DNA of 64,000 nt, taken from Nonomuraea coxensis DSM 45129. Lineage in GTDB: Bacteria; Actinomycetota; Actinomycetes; Streptosporangiales; Streptosporangiaceae. Below the pieces are notes generated by a model that saw only the letters and a list, made by a program, of their open reading frames with translations, did no database searches and was not told the origin of the DNA. Below, in pieces: positions 51,990 through 61,071 of this stretch. The DNA lies in contig NZ_CP068985.1 in NCBI RefSeq assembly GCF_019397265.1, positions 4,692,501-4,756,500 on the forward strand. The letters are read 5' to 3'. The stretch's first letter is position 1, and every line of letters begins with the position of its first letter. Made by a program: the position numbers and the translations under genes.

Positions 51990-53618
51990 ATGGACGCTTG
52001 CAGATCCTCGATCCGCATCGACGGCGAGGCACGCGACGAGAGCGCGCTCCCGCACGTCTGGAGCCGGTGTGTCGGCGCCGGGCGGGCCAACGAGGCGCTG
52101 CGCGCGGACTGGCAGCGGCAGTTCGCTGAAGCGGTCGCCGCCGCCGGATTCCGGTACGTCCGGTTTCACGGCATCTTTCATGACGACATGTTCGTGTACC
52201 GGGAGCGGTACGGCGGCGGTTTCGGCGAGGACGCGCCCCTCGCCTCGCCCGTGTACACGTTCAGCTACGTCGACAAGGTGTTCGACTTCATCCTGGAGTG
52301 CGGGGCCCGCCCGTTCGTCGAGCTGGGCTTCATGCCACGCGATCTGGCGACGGTGACCGAGACGCTGTTCTGGTGGGGCGCTCACTGCAGCCCGCCCAAA
52401 GACGCGGCGCGCTGGGTCGAGCTGGTGACGAGGTCGATCGAGCACTGGATCGACCGGTACGGCCTCGACGAGGTGCGGGAGTGGCGCTTCGAGGTGTGGA
52501 ACGAGCCGAACCTCGTCCCGCACTTCTGGACCGGGACGAAGACCGAGTACTTCGAGCTCTACGAGCAGACCGTCCGGGCGATCAAGACGATCGATCCCGC
52601 GTTGCGGGTGGGCGGGCCCGCGACGAGTGTCTTCGTTCCCGACGACCGCTACAAGGGCGAGACCGAGGACCGCTCCGCGATGCTCGCGACGGCCACCGCC
52701 GCCGACGTGGACGCGCTCGACTGGCGCCCGGTGTGGATCGAGGACTTCATCTCCTGGTGCGCGGAGCGCGAGCTGCCGATCGACTTCATCTCGACCCACA
52801 CCTACCCCACGGACTACGCCTTCGGCGCCGACGGCGAGGCGGTGCAGATCACCAGGTACGCCGACGCGACCTTCGACGACCTGACCCTGCTCGGCGAACT
52901 CGTGAAGGACAGCCCGTATCCCGATGCGGAAATCCACGTCACCGAGTGGTCGACGTCGCCGTCGGGCCGCGACTTCATCCACGACACGCTGTTCGCGGCG
53001 ACCTACATCACCCGGTCGTACCTGAAGTGCGCCACCCTCGCCGACTCGATCTCCTACTGGGCCTTCACCGACGTCTTCGAGGAGGGCGGCGCCGGGATCG
53101 GCCCGTTCCACGGCGGGTTCGGCCTGGTGAACGAGGCCGGCATCCACAAACCGGCCTTCCACGCGTTCACGATGCTGGGACGGCTCGGCGACCGGCTGCT
53201 CCTCGCCACGCCCGACGGTGTCGTGACCCGGGACAGCCGGACGTCGGCCGTGTCGGCGGTGTTCTTCAACTACCCCGAGGACATGGCCTTGAGAGGTCTC
53301 AGCTCGCAGGGCTCCTACGCCGCGACCCGCGCGCTGGCCGAAGTGGGGCCGAGCCGCAGGATCCGCCACGCGATCGGCGGCTTGGAGCCCGGCACCACCT
53401 TCCTCGTCGAGATCATGGACTGGGAACACGGGAACGCGGCCGAGGCCTGGTACCGGCTCGGCTCCCCCCTCAACCCGTCCCCCGCCGAGAGCGAGCACCT
53501 GCGCAGGGTCGGGGACTCGCTCCTCAGGTTCACGCTGACCGTGTCCGGCACCGGCGTTCTGGACCTCGATGTCGAGCTCGCCCCCTGGGGCGTGATGTCG
53601 CTGAGGCAGTCGTCCTGA
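51990..53618 (+). CDS. GH39 glycosidase (beta-xylosidase type)
   Basis: 542 residues from ATG 51990 (GAGGG upstream). No signal peptide, so it is cytoplasmic. The TIM barrel shows YVRFHGIFHDDMFVY, the acid/base Glu in WRFEVWNEPNLVPHFW (near residue 170) and the nucleophile Glu in IHVTEWSTSPSGRDF (near 315); a beta-sandwich domain follows. GH39 enzymes release xylose or related sugars from the non-reducing end of oligosaccharides. With the divergent LacI gene and the sugar importer under the same operators it completes an import-and-hydrolyse module. Alpha-iduronidase-like or other specificity in the family cannot be excluded. Confidence 0.9.
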   Translation: MDACRSSIRIDGEARDESALPHVWSRCVGAGRANEALRADWQRQFAEAVAAAGFRYVRFHGIFHDDMFVYRERYGGGFGEDAPLASPVYTFSYVDKVFDFILECGARPFVELGFMPRDLATVTETLFWWGAHCSPPKDAARWVELVTRSIEHWIDRYGLDEVREWRFEVWNEPNLVPHFWTGTKTEYFELYEQTVRAIKTIDPALRVGGPATSVFVPDDRYKGETEDRSAMLATATAADVDALDWRPVWIEDFISWCAERELPIDFISTHTYPTDYAFGADGEAVQITRYADATFDDLTLLGELVKDSPYPDAEIHVTEWSTSPSGRDFIHDTLFAATYITRSYLKCATLADSISYWAFTDVFEEGGAGIGPFHGGFGLVNEAGIHKPAFHAFTMLGRLGDRLLLATPDGVVTRDSRTSAVSAVFFNYPEDMALRGLSSQGSYAATRALAEVGPSRRIRHAIGGLEPGTTFLVEIMDWEHGNAAEAWYRLGSPLNPSPAESEHLRRVGDSLLRFTLTVSGTGVLDLDVELAPWGVMSLRQSS

Positions 53619-53649
53619 CGCTCACGCGCCAGACAGGTCAGCGCAGACC

Positions 53650-53832
53650 TCAGCGCCGTGACGCGAGCGCGCCAGTGAGCTGATGAAGGCGCAAGGGGGG
53701 TTCGCCGCCGAGTCGGCCGACCTCATGCTGGGCTTCGTCGAGTACGGCGGCGATGCCGAGCTGGTGGATGGCCAGCACCTGGGCGGCGTGCCCGGCCGTC
53801 ATGGCGGCGATCTGCACGGTCGTGCTCGTCAT
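53650..53832 (-). pseudogene. GNAT acetyltransferase N-terminal fragment
   Basis: MTSTTVQIAAMTAGHAAQVL AIHQLGIA on the minus strand matches the start of phosphinothricin-acetyltransferase-like GNAT proteins. After ~28 residues the frame continues in unrelated sequence and stops at 60 residues, far short of ~170. The acetyl-CoA motif is absent. Confidence 0.5.
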
Positions 53833-53880
53833 GCCGGTTCCTGGGCGGTGTGCGTGGCGCCGGGGTTGCCCGGTCGTGTG

Positions 53881-54564
53881 TCAGCCGGTGCCGCCGGGGG
53901 AGATCAGGCCGGTCTCGTAGGCGACCACCACGGCTTGGACGCGGTCACGCAGGCCGAGCTTGGACAGGATGCGCGCGACGTGGGTCTTCACCGTGGCCAC
54001 GCTGAGGGTCAGCTGGTCGGCGAGTTCGGCGTTGCTCAGGCCGGTGGCGAGCAGGCGCAGCACGTCCAGTTCCCGAGGCGTCAGCTGGGACAGATTGCGG
54101 TGGAGGGTGGGCGTCACGTTGTCGCGGCGGGCGAAACGTTCGACCAGGCGACGGGTGATGGTGGGCGCGAGCAGGGCGTCGCCGGAGCGCACCAGGCGTA
54201 CCGCGGCCACCAGGTGTTCGGGTGTGACGTCCTTGAGCAGGAACCCGCTCGCCCCCGCGGCGAGCGCGGCGTACACGTAGTGGTCGAGGTCGTAGGTGGT
54301 CAGGATCAGCACGCGGGTGTCCTCGGCGCCGCCCACGAGGATCCGCCGGGTGGCTTCGAGGCCGTCCATCTGCGGCATCCGGATGTCCATGAGCACGACG
54401 TCGGGCCTGGTACGGCGGACCGCGGCGACGGCTTCGTCCCCGTTGGCGGCCTCGGCAGCCACTTCGATGCCGTCGGCGGCGAGGATCATGCGGAATCCCG
54501 TGCGAACCAGTGCCTGGTCGTCGACGATGACAGCGCGCAGCCGCTCGGTCATGTTGTCCTCCAT
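53881..54564 (-). CDS. NarL/LuxR-type response regulator
   Basis: 227 residues. Receiver with VIVDDQALVRTGFRMILAAD, phospho-acceptor Asp in DVVLMDIRMPQMDGLEATRR and Lys in GFLLKDVTPEHLV; C-terminal HTH LTPRELDVLRLLATGLSNAE, SVATVKTHVARILSKL. It partners with the kinase at 54549, whose gene end it overlaps by 16 bp. The following ABC/peptidase operon, encoded divergently from the kinase, is a plausible target. Confidence 0.93.
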   Translation of the reverse strand: MEDNMTERLRAVIVDDQALVRTGFRMILAADGIEVAAEAANGDEAVAAVRRTRPDVVLMDIRMPQMDGLEATRRILVGGAEDTRVLILTTYDLDHYVYAALAAGASGFLLKDVTPEHLVAAVRLVRSGDALLAPTITRRLVERFARRDNVTPTLHRNLSQLTPRELDVLRLLATGLSNAELADQLTLSVATVKTHVARILSKLGLRDRVQAVVVAYETGLISPGGTG

Positions 54565-56030
54565 GAGACGCGGGCCTTGATCCGGAATCCGCCCCCGGCA
54601 GTCCGTCCGGCGTCCAGGGTCCCGCCGTAGGCACGGAGCCGCTCGCGCAACCCGATCAGCCCCCTGCCGTCGCCGGTCCGCGGCCCGGCGCTCCGTGCCC
54701 CGCCTGTGTCAGTGACCTCGATCTCCAGCCAGTCGCCGTCATGACCGATCGTCACGCACGCGGCGGCCCCGGCTGCGTGCTTGATCGTGTTGGTGAGGGC
54801 CTCCTGCACGACGCGGTAGGCGGTGAGGTCGATCCCGGGAGGCAGCGGCCCAGGAGGCGACACCTCGACGCTCACCGGCACGCCGGCCGCGCGGACCCGT
54901 TCCACCAGGGCTTCGAGCTGGTCGAGCCCGGGTTGGGGTTCGAGCCCGTCGGAAGGCCCGTCGAGACGCTCACCACCCGGGCCGGCGAGCAGGCCCATGA
55001 CGTGGCGCAGTTCGGCCATGGCGGCCCGGCCGCCGGACTCGATCGCGATCAGAGCCTGCTTCGACTGCTCCGGCTCCACGTCCATGACCTTGCGGGCCGC
55101 GCCGGCCTGGATCACCATCACGCTGACATTGTGGGTCACCACATCGTGGAGCTCGGCGGCGATCCGGGAGCGCTCCTCCGCGACAGCCCTGCGCATGGCG
55201 TCGGCCTGCGCCCGCTGCAGCTCGGCGAGCCGATGCCGGCTGGCTCCCTGCTGTCGCCGCCAGAAACGGACGAAGCTCCCGAAGACGCCGACGCTCAGCA
55301 GGACGACGAACGGTCCCATCCAATTCGGCAGCCCAGGCGCGACGTCCCGGAAGGCGCCACCGGCGAGCCCGGCCGCGAGCACAAGGCCACCCATCGCCAG
55401 GAACCTGTTACGGCTGTGGACGACGGCACCGTACGCGGCGACAGCGCAGGTCAGTACGGTGATCCAGGTCGCACCCGCGTGGGTGGCCAGCGCCGCGGCC
55501 AGCACCACCCAGAAGGTGATGAGCGGGTACCGGCGCCGCGCCGCCAGCGGCAACGCCGTCAGCGCCACGAGGAACGCGGGCGGGTCGTAGGGCTGAGGCT
55601 GAGCAGGAGCGTTGCCGGGCGGGTCGCCAGAGGGTGGGAGTGGGTCGTTGGACAGGGCGCCAGGGGGTGGTGAGTAGCCGGTCGTGGAATCAGGAGCTGG
55701 CTGAAGATCAGGAGTCGGCGGGAGATCAGGAACCGGCGGTCGGGGCGAGGGGGCAGGTCGGAGCCGCAAGTACTCGATCACTTCGGGCTGATCCGCGACA
55801 GGGCCGATCACTGGATATTTCACCGATAAGGTCACCGCGATGACCGTCAGGACGATCGCGACCACCGCGTCGGCCGCGAGTGCTCTGCGAGACGGCCTCG
55901 GGGGTCCGTCGCCGCTCAGCCCCGGCGTGCCCTGCATGCCACGCCGGTCCGGGTAGTCCTCGTCCAACCGGCTGCCCAGGCCGAGCACATATCGCCACCA
56001 TGGTAGTCGTTCACCGGTTTCCACCGGCAC
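54549..56030 (-). CDS. Sensor histidine kinase with proline-rich external loop
   Basis: 493 residues. The first helix is near residue 55-75, followed by a ~70-residue extracytoplasmic loop of Pro-rich low complexity (RPAPSPRPPVPDLPPTPDLQ and similar), then four further helices to about 260. HisKA_3 motif RSRIAAELHDVVTHNVSVMV, ATPase N box VVQEALTNTIKHAAGAAACV and DGRGLIGLRERLRAYGGT. The Pro-rich loop probably spans the wall or senses it; such loops are rare in NarL-type kinases. It phosphorylates the regulator encoded directly downstream. Confidence 0.92.
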   Translation of the reverse strand: MPVETGERLPWWRYVLGLGSRLDEDYPDRRGMQGTPGLSGDGPPRPSRRALAADAVVAIVLTVIAVTLSVKYPVIGPVADQPEVIEYLRLRPAPSPRPPVPDLPPTPDLQPAPDSTTGYSPPPGALSNDPLPPSGDPPGNAPAQPQPYDPPAFLVALTALPLAARRRYPLITFWVVLAAALATHAGATWITVLTCAVAAYGAVVHSRNRFLAMGGLVLAAGLAGGAFRDVAPGLPNWMGPFVVLLSVGVFGSFVRFWRRQQGASRHRLAELQRAQADAMRRAVAEERSRIAAELHDVVTHNVSVMVIQAGAARKVMDVEPEQSKQALIAIESGGRAAMAELRHVMGLLAGPGGERLDGPSDGLEPQPGLDQLEALVERVRAAGVPVSVEVSPPGPLPPGIDLTAYRVVQEALTNTIKHAAGAAACVTIGHDGDWLEIEVTDTGGARSAGPRTGDGRGLIGLRERLRAYGGTLDAGRTAGGGFRIKARVSWRTT

Positions 56031-56178
56031 ATTGTCACACCTGCCTGCCCGTCAGGCATCGGCCGTTGTGACGGGACTCGCGGTCTTCGGGAGTACATCG
56101 CAGGGATGACCTGGCGGCCCTTCGTTCTCAGGCAGTACGCGATCTCGGTATGACGGCCGACGCGCACCGGCACGGGCA

Positions 56179-56304
56179 GTGCCTAGTTTCGTTCCCACCA
56201 TCACGCCGCTCTGGAGCCGTTACCTCGACCTCGAGCTCGACGAAAGCGTCGAGGCGCTGTTCATGACCACCTTTCGGACCACCTCTCAGGAAGACATAGC
56301 GTGA
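56179..56304 (+). CDS. Short ORF translationally joined to the ABC operon
   Basis: 41 residues from GTG 56179 (VPSFVPTITPLWSRYLDLEL, DESVEALFMTTFRTTSQED). Its TGA overlaps the GTG start of the ATPase gene. I do not recognise it; it may be the tail of a lost regulator gene or a coupling leader. No clear ribosome-binding site is present. Confidence 0.3.
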   Translation: MPSFVPTITPLWSRYLDLELDESVEALFMTTFRTTSQEDIA

Positions 56305-57191
56305 CTTTTGTCCTGCAGGCCCAGGCACTGGGCAAGAAGTACGGCAAGCGCTGGGCACTGAGCGACTGCTCCATCGACATCCCGGCAGGCCACGTCGTGG
56401 GGCTGGTGGGCCCCAACGGAGCAGGGAAGACCACGTTGCTGAAGCTGGCGAGCGGTCAGCTCGAACCGACGGCGGGCGACATCTCGGTGCTCGGCGGGCG
56501 GCCCGGGGGCACGCCCGGGCAACTGGCCAGGGTCGGGTTCGTCGCCCAGGACACCCCCCTCTACGCCGGGCTGACCATCGCCGAACACCTGCGATTAGGC
56601 GCCCGGCTCAACCCCCGCTGGGACGCCGACATGGCGCGCGAGCGGATCGCGCGGCTCGGTCTCGCGCCCTCGCGTCGGGCGGGCAGGCTGTCGGGCGGCG
56701 AGCGCGCCCAGCTCGCCCTCACCCTGGGCCTGGCCAAGCGACCGGAGCTGCTGATCCTCGACGAGCCGGTCGCCTCGCTCGACCCGCTGGCGCGCCGGGA
56801 GTTCATGCAGAGGCTGGTGGAGGCCACGGTCGAGCACGAGTTCAGCGTGGTGCTCTCCTCCCACCTGATCTCCGACCTGGAACGGATCTGCGATTACGTG
56901 ATCGTGCTCGTCGACTCCCGCGTCCAGGTGACCGGTGAGGTCGACGGGCTGCTGGCCACCCACTACCGGCTCACCGGCCCGCGCCGTACCCTCGATCGGC
57001 TCCCCTCCGACCAGCACGTGGTCTCCGCCGGAGAGACCGACCGGCAGAGCACCGTCGTCGTCCGTGGCGACGCCGCGATCCTCGACCCCGCCTGGACGGT
57101 CAGCCGGCTCAGCCTGGAAGACCTCGTCCTCGCCTACATGGACAAGCACGCCGCAGGGAACCGGCGGGCCGCCGTGGAGGTGCAGCGATGA
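56301..57191 (+). CDS. ABC transporter ATP-binding protein
   Basis: 296 residues from GTG 56301. Walker A GLVGPNGAGKTTLLKLASGQ, signature LSGGERAQLALTLGL, Walker B ELLILDEPVASLDP, and switch His in LSSHLISDLERI. A ~70-residue C-terminal extension follows, as in drug/lantibiotic-type (CcmA/YhaQ-like) ATPases. It overlaps the next gene, an ABC-2-type permease, by four bases. The pair would export a peptide or lipid-like compound, or act in resistance. Confidence 0.93.
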   Translation: MTFVLQAQALGKKYGKRWALSDCSIDIPAGHVVGLVGPNGAGKTTLLKLASGQLEPTAGDISVLGGRPGGTPGQLARVGFVAQDTPLYAGLTIAEHLRLGARLNPRWDADMARERIARLGLAPSRRAGRLSGGERAQLALTLGLAKRPELLILDEPVASLDPLARREFMQRLVEATVEHEFSVVLSSHLISDLERICDYVIVLVDSRVQVTGEVDGLLATHYRLTGPRRTLDRLPSDQHVVSAGETDRQSTVVVRGDAAILDPAWTVSRLSLEDLVLAYMDKHAAGNRRAAVEVQR

Positions 57192-58240
57192 TCTGGCTGA
57201 CCTGGCGTCAGTTCCGCGGGTCGGCCGTGATGATGGCGGCCGTGCTCGTCGTCCTCACCGTCGTGCTGGCCCTGACCGGCCCGGACCTGGCCTCCCGCTA
57301 CGCTGCCGGGATCGCCGGCTGTACCCCGGACGACACCTGCGACCAGTTCTTCGACGGGTTCTTCGACGAATACGAGCTCCTCTTCGTGGCCGTCAGCTTC
57401 GTCGTGCTGGCCCTGCCCGCTCTGGTCGGGTTCTTCTGGGGCGCGCCGCTGATCACCCGTGAGCTGGAGGCGGGCACGCACCTGCTGGTGTGGAACCAGA
57501 GCATCACCCGCGGCCGCTGGCTGGCGGTCAAGCTCGGGCTTGTCGGCCTGGTGGCCATGGCCGCGGCCTGCGTGTGCGGCCTCGTGGTGACCTGGTGGTC
57601 CGATCCCCTGGACAAGTCAGCCGTTCCGGAGCTGGCTTTGATGGCGCCCCTGGTGTTCGGCGCGCGGGGCATCGCCCCGATGGGGTATGCGGCCTTCGCC
57701 TTCGTCTTGGGCGTGACCGTGGGCATACTGGTGCGCCGCACACTGCCCGCCATGGCTCTCACCCTGGCCGCCTTCGCCGCGATCCAGATCGCCATGCCGC
57801 TGCTGGTCCGGCCCCACCTGATGCCCCCGGTCTCCGCGACCTTCGAGGTCAGCCGCGTGAACGGGATGGGGCCCCACATAAAGGAGCGGGGAGGCGGATC
57901 CGTGTACATATCCATGCGGCCGGCCGTTCCCGGCCACCTGGGCGCCTGGGTCCTGTCCAGCGACCTCCTCGATCCGTCCGGACGCACGATCGCCGGCATG
58001 GGGGAAGAAGCGCCCATCCCCGTATCCGCGACGTCAGGGCCCTGCGCACCGGCAGGCGGACCACCGAATCTGGACGCGTGCTGGCTCGAGATCAACCGCC
58101 TCGGCTACCGGCAGCAGGCGACCTACCAGCCTTTGGAGCGCTTCTGGCCCTTCCAGTGGATCGAGACCGGGATCTACGCCCTGCTCACGCTCGGGCTCAC
58201 GTGGTTCTCGTTCTGGTGGCTCCGAAGGCGCCTGTCATGA
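57188..58240 (+). CDS. ABC-2-type permease protein
   Basis: 350 residues with six hydrophobic segments (about 14-34, 65-90, 117-140, 148-170, 177-197, 325-343). The start MIWLTWRQFRGSAVMMAAVL is typical of actinobacterial permeases paired with such ATPases. A large extracytoplasmic domain of ~120 residues with paired Cys (TSGPCAPAGGPPNLDACWLE) lies before the last helix. It overlaps both neighbouring genes, so the four genes from 56301 to 60852 form one operon. Confidence 0.88.
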   Translation: MIWLTWRQFRGSAVMMAAVLVVLTVVLALTGPDLASRYAAGIAGCTPDDTCDQFFDGFFDEYELLFVAVSFVVLALPALVGFFWGAPLITRELEAGTHLLVWNQSITRGRWLAVKLGLVGLVAMAAACVCGLVVTWWSDPLDKSAVPELALMAPLVFGARGIAPMGYAAFAFVLGVTVGILVRRTLPAMALTLAAFAAIQIAMPLLVRPHLMPPVSATFEVSRVNGMGPHIKERGGGSVYISMRPAVPGHLGAWVLSSDLLDPSGRTIAGMGEEAPIPVSATSGPCAPAGGPPNLDACWLEINRLGYRQQATYQPLERFWPFQWIETGIYALLTLGLTWFSFWWLRRRLS

Positions 58241-59658
58241 CCGTCCTCAGGACCGCGGCCGCCGTTCTCGCCGTCCTCCTGGCGGCGGCCTGCACGGCGC
58301 CGACGCCGCCGCGCATCCAGGCGGGCACGGCGGGCGCAACGGCCTGCACGCCGCCCCACGGCCCGCGGGAACCGGAGACGGCCACCACGATCGACGTCAT
58401 CGAGCAGGCGTACTTCTGCATCCTCGGCAACTACTACAGCGGCGCCACGCTGGACGCCCGATCGCTGCTGACCGTCGGGTTCCTCGCCCTGACGCAGGAG
58501 ATCAACCGCGACGGGCGCGACGTGCCCGATGCGATCATGCCGGCGCTGACCGGTGACCGGAAAGCCGACTGGGCCGCCTTCGAGACCGCCTACCGGAAGA
58601 TCACCGACCAGGTCCCCGACCTGCGCGACAAGCTGGCCGTCGTCACCTTGGAAGCCATCGTGGCCGCCCTCGGTGACAACCACGCCAACTGGACGCACGA
58701 CGTCAAGCGACCGCTCGACTACTACGACGGCGACGGCTACGGCCTGGGCCTTGAGGCGAACGTGGACGTCTCGCAGGCCGACGGCGACACTCCCCGCGTC
58801 GCCCTCGCCCCGCTATTCGTCACCACCGTGCTCGGCGGCGCGGCACAGGCCGCCGGGCTGCTTCCCGGCGACGTCATCGAGTCGATCAACGGGACGCCGC
58901 CCTTCTTCGACGGGAAGGCCACCCCGGCGATCGCCGCCCTCTACCCCGAATATCCAAAGGTGCGCCCGGTCGAGTTGCGGCTCCTTCGGCAGGCCACCGG
59001 CCGCCGCTGGACGGTCACGCTCACGCCCGGCCCCTACGAGCGTGATCTGGCCGCGCTGCAGGTGGTGCGGTCGAAGCTGCTGGACGACGACGTCGCCTAC
59101 GTACGGATGACCGGATTCGCCCCCGACTCCGCGAACAGGGTGCTCAAGGCGATCACCAGGCTGCGCACCGGCCGGACCCTGTCCGGCGTCGTGCTGGACC
59201 TGCGCGGCAACAGCGGCGGCAGCCCCGCGGAGGCGACCCGGCTGCTGAGCGCGTTCGTCCACGGCAAGGTCACCGCCTACCAGTGCGCCGTGGACGGAAA
59301 ATGCTCGACCTCCCGGACCGACGACACCGTGCAACTGCTCCACCTGCCCCTGGTCGTGCTCGTCGACCAGGGCTGCGCCTCGGCGTGCGAGCACACCAGC
59401 GCCGCGGTCAAAGACCTGCGCATCGGCCAACTGGTCGGCACCAGAACCGCCGGCGTGATCTCCGGCCCGGCCCGGTCGTACCTGCTCGCCAACAACACCC
59501 TCCTGACTTTCCCTGACAGGCACCACCTGGGGCCCGGCCGCGAGGTGATCGACCGGATCGGCGTGCCGCCCGACCACTACGTGCCCCTGACCCCGAAGGA
59601 CGCGGCCGCCGGGCGCGACCCCGCGCTGGCCAAGGCCCTGACCTTGCTGCACAAGTGA
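58237..59658 (+). CDS. Lipoprotein S41 (C-terminal-processing-type) peptidase
   Basis: 473 residues. The lipobox is LLAAACTA near residue 20. A PDZ-like domain is at about 180-270 (GGAAQAAGLLPGDVIESING). The S41 core follows: VAYVRMTGFAPDSANRVLKA, VVLDLRGNSGGSPAEA, and VVLVDQGCASACEHTSAAVK with the catalytic Ser near residue 385 and Lys in GTRTAGV. Such peptidases trim or degrade extracytoplasmic proteins and peptides. Coupled to an ABC exporter, it may process an exported peptide or remove a peptide stress agent. Confidence 0.9.
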   Translation: MTVLRTAAAVLAVLLAAACTAPTPPRIQAGTAGATACTPPHGPREPETATTIDVIEQAYFCILGNYYSGATLDARSLLTVGFLALTQEINRDGRDVPDAIMPALTGDRKADWAAFETAYRKITDQVPDLRDKLAVVTLEAIVAALGDNHANWTHDVKRPLDYYDGDGYGLGLEANVDVSQADGDTPRVALAPLFVTTVLGGAAQAAGLLPGDVIESINGTPPFFDGKATPAIAALYPEYPKVRPVELRLLRQATGRRWTVTLTPGPYERDLAALQVVRSKLLDDDVAYVRMTGFAPDSANRVLKAITRLRTGRTLSGVVLDLRGNSGGSPAEATRLLSAFVHGKVTAYQCAVDGKCSTSRTDDTVQLLHLPLVVLVDQGCASACEHTSAAVKDLRIGQLVGTRTAGVISGPARSYLLANNTLLTFPDRHHLGPGREVIDRIGVPPDHYVPLTPKDAAAGRDPALAKALTLLHK

Positions 59659-59670
59659 ACGGACCTCTCC

Positions 59671-60852
59671 ATGAGACAGATCCTGGCCGTCACCGCGGGA
59701 CTGGCCGTCCTGGCCGCGTCCGCCTGCTCCGCACCCGCACCGCCCCGATCCGACGCCCCGCCGGTCACGCCAGCCGGCCCCGCCACCCTGCCCGCCCCCA
59801 CCGGCCCCCACCCTGTCGGCACCATAGCCCTGTACCTGAAGGACATCTCCCGCCCCGACCCCTGGAATCTCGACGCCGATGCCAGAGAGCTCAAGGTCAC
59901 CCTGTGGTATCCGACCGAGCAGCGCGACGGGCAGCACGCGCCGTACATGACACCCAAGGAATCGGAACTCCTGCTCAAGGGCACCGGGATCGCGAGCGCG
60001 CCGTACGACACGCTGAGCAAGACCCGCACCAACGCCATCCTCAACGCCGAACCCGCAGGGAAGAAGCTGCCGCTGGTGGTAGTCTCCCCCGGCTTCACCA
60101 AGCCGATGAGCACACTGACGTCCCTGGCCGAGGACCTGGCCAGCCGGGGGTACGTCGTGGCGGGGATCGACCACACCTACGAGAGCTACGCCACCACCTT
60201 CCCGGACGGGCGGGTCGCGGAATGCCTCGCCTGCGACAGCGACACCGACCCCGGCTTCGGCACAGGGACGGTCCAGGGCCGGGTGGCCGACGTCTCCTTC
60301 GTCCTCGACCAGCTGCCATCGAAGTGGGACGACTCCAGCCTGATCGACCGCTCCAGAATCGCGATGGCGGGCCAGTCGCTCGGCGGGGCCACCGCCCTGG
60401 CGGCCATGGTGAAGGAGCCCCGGATACGCGCCGGGATCGACATGGACGGCACCACCTACGCCCGCATCCCGAAGAGCGGGTTGTCTCGGCCGTTCCTGTT
60501 CATGGGGACGAAGCAGCATGTCCCCAGCGGCCCCGACAACTCCTGGGACCGCGACTGGAACCTGCTGACAGGATGGAAGCGCTGGATCGTCCTGACGGGC
60601 ACCGAACACACGTCCTTCACCGACAGCCCGCTGCTGGCGGACGCCCTCGCCATCAAGCCCCTGCCCGGTACCCTGCCCGCGGCCCGCGCTGCCGAGCTCA
60701 CCCGCACCTACGTGGCGGCCTTCCTCGACCGGCACCTGAAGTCGCAGCCGCAATCCCTCATGGAGGGGCCGTCATCCCGCTACCCCGAGGTCAAGTTCTG
60801 CACCTCCCCGCCAGAACCCCGTTGGCGCGCTCGACGACATAAGCCTGCGTGA
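59671..60852 (+). CDS. Lipoprotein alpha/beta hydrolase (PAF-acetylhydrolase-like)
   Basis: 393 residues. Lipobox LAASACSAP; then a PAF-AH/dienelactone-hydrolase-like fold: LKVTLWYPTEQRDGQHAPYM, VVVSPGFTKPMSTLTSLAED, GYVVAGIDHTYESYATTFPD, the nucleophile elbow AMAGQSLGGATALAAM, and the catalytic His in TGTEHTSFTD. The last ~18 residues after YPEVKFC are basic and probably read-through of degraded sequence. It follows the S41 peptidase gene by 12 bp and would act outside the membrane on esters or lipids. Confidence 0.88.
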   Translation: MRQILAVTAGLAVLAASACSAPAPPRSDAPPVTPAGPATLPAPTGPHPVGTIALYLKDISRPDPWNLDADARELKVTLWYPTEQRDGQHAPYMTPKESELLLKGTGIASAPYDTLSKTRTNAILNAEPAGKKLPLVVVSPGFTKPMSTLTSLAEDLASRGYVVAGIDHTYESYATTFPDGRVAECLACDSDTDPGFGTGTVQGRVADVSFVLDQLPSKWDDSSLIDRSRIAMAGQSLGGATALAAMVKEPRIRAGIDMDGTTYARIPKSGLSRPFLFMGTKQHVPSGPDNSWDRDWNLLTGWKRWIVLTGTEHTSFTDSPLLADALAIKPLPGTLPAARAAELTRTYVAAFLDRHLKSQPQSLMEGPSSRYPEVKFCTSPPEPRWRARRHKPA

Positions 60853-61005
60853 CGATGATCCTGCTCGAATCGCCGCCCAGGGCCCGCAGCGCACTGCCCT
60901 CCGCGCAGAAGACGTCGCATCCCGGGACGGCCTGCGACCAGCCTGCCGGCGCCGACTCGACCTTCACGATCGCCGCCTTGTTCCCGACGGTCCCCGCATA
61001 TCGCC

Positions 61006-61036
61006 TTGACCTGGAGCGCGCTCCAATTCCTAGCCT
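61006..61036 (+). promoter_or_regulatory. MerR-type promoter of the aldo/keto reductase gene
   Basis: -35 TTGACC (61006-61011) and -10 TAGCCT (61031-61036) are separated by 19 bp, the over-long spacer typical of MerR-controlled promoters. A perfect 14-bp palindrome TGGAGCGCGCTCCA (61012-61025) fills the spacer. The regulator gene is not in the neighbourhood. Confidence 0.75.
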
Positions 61037-61071
61037 CGGTCCCACCGGGGATCGACGACAGGAGAACTCGC

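Noticed and set aside
60791-61045. An 84-codon minus-strand frame before the aldo/keto reductase (GNKAAIVKVESAPAGWSQ, SSRIIVTQAYVVERANG)
   Set aside because: It looks somewhat protein-like, perhaps a gene remnant, but overlaps a strong MerR-type promoter, and I could not tie it to any family.
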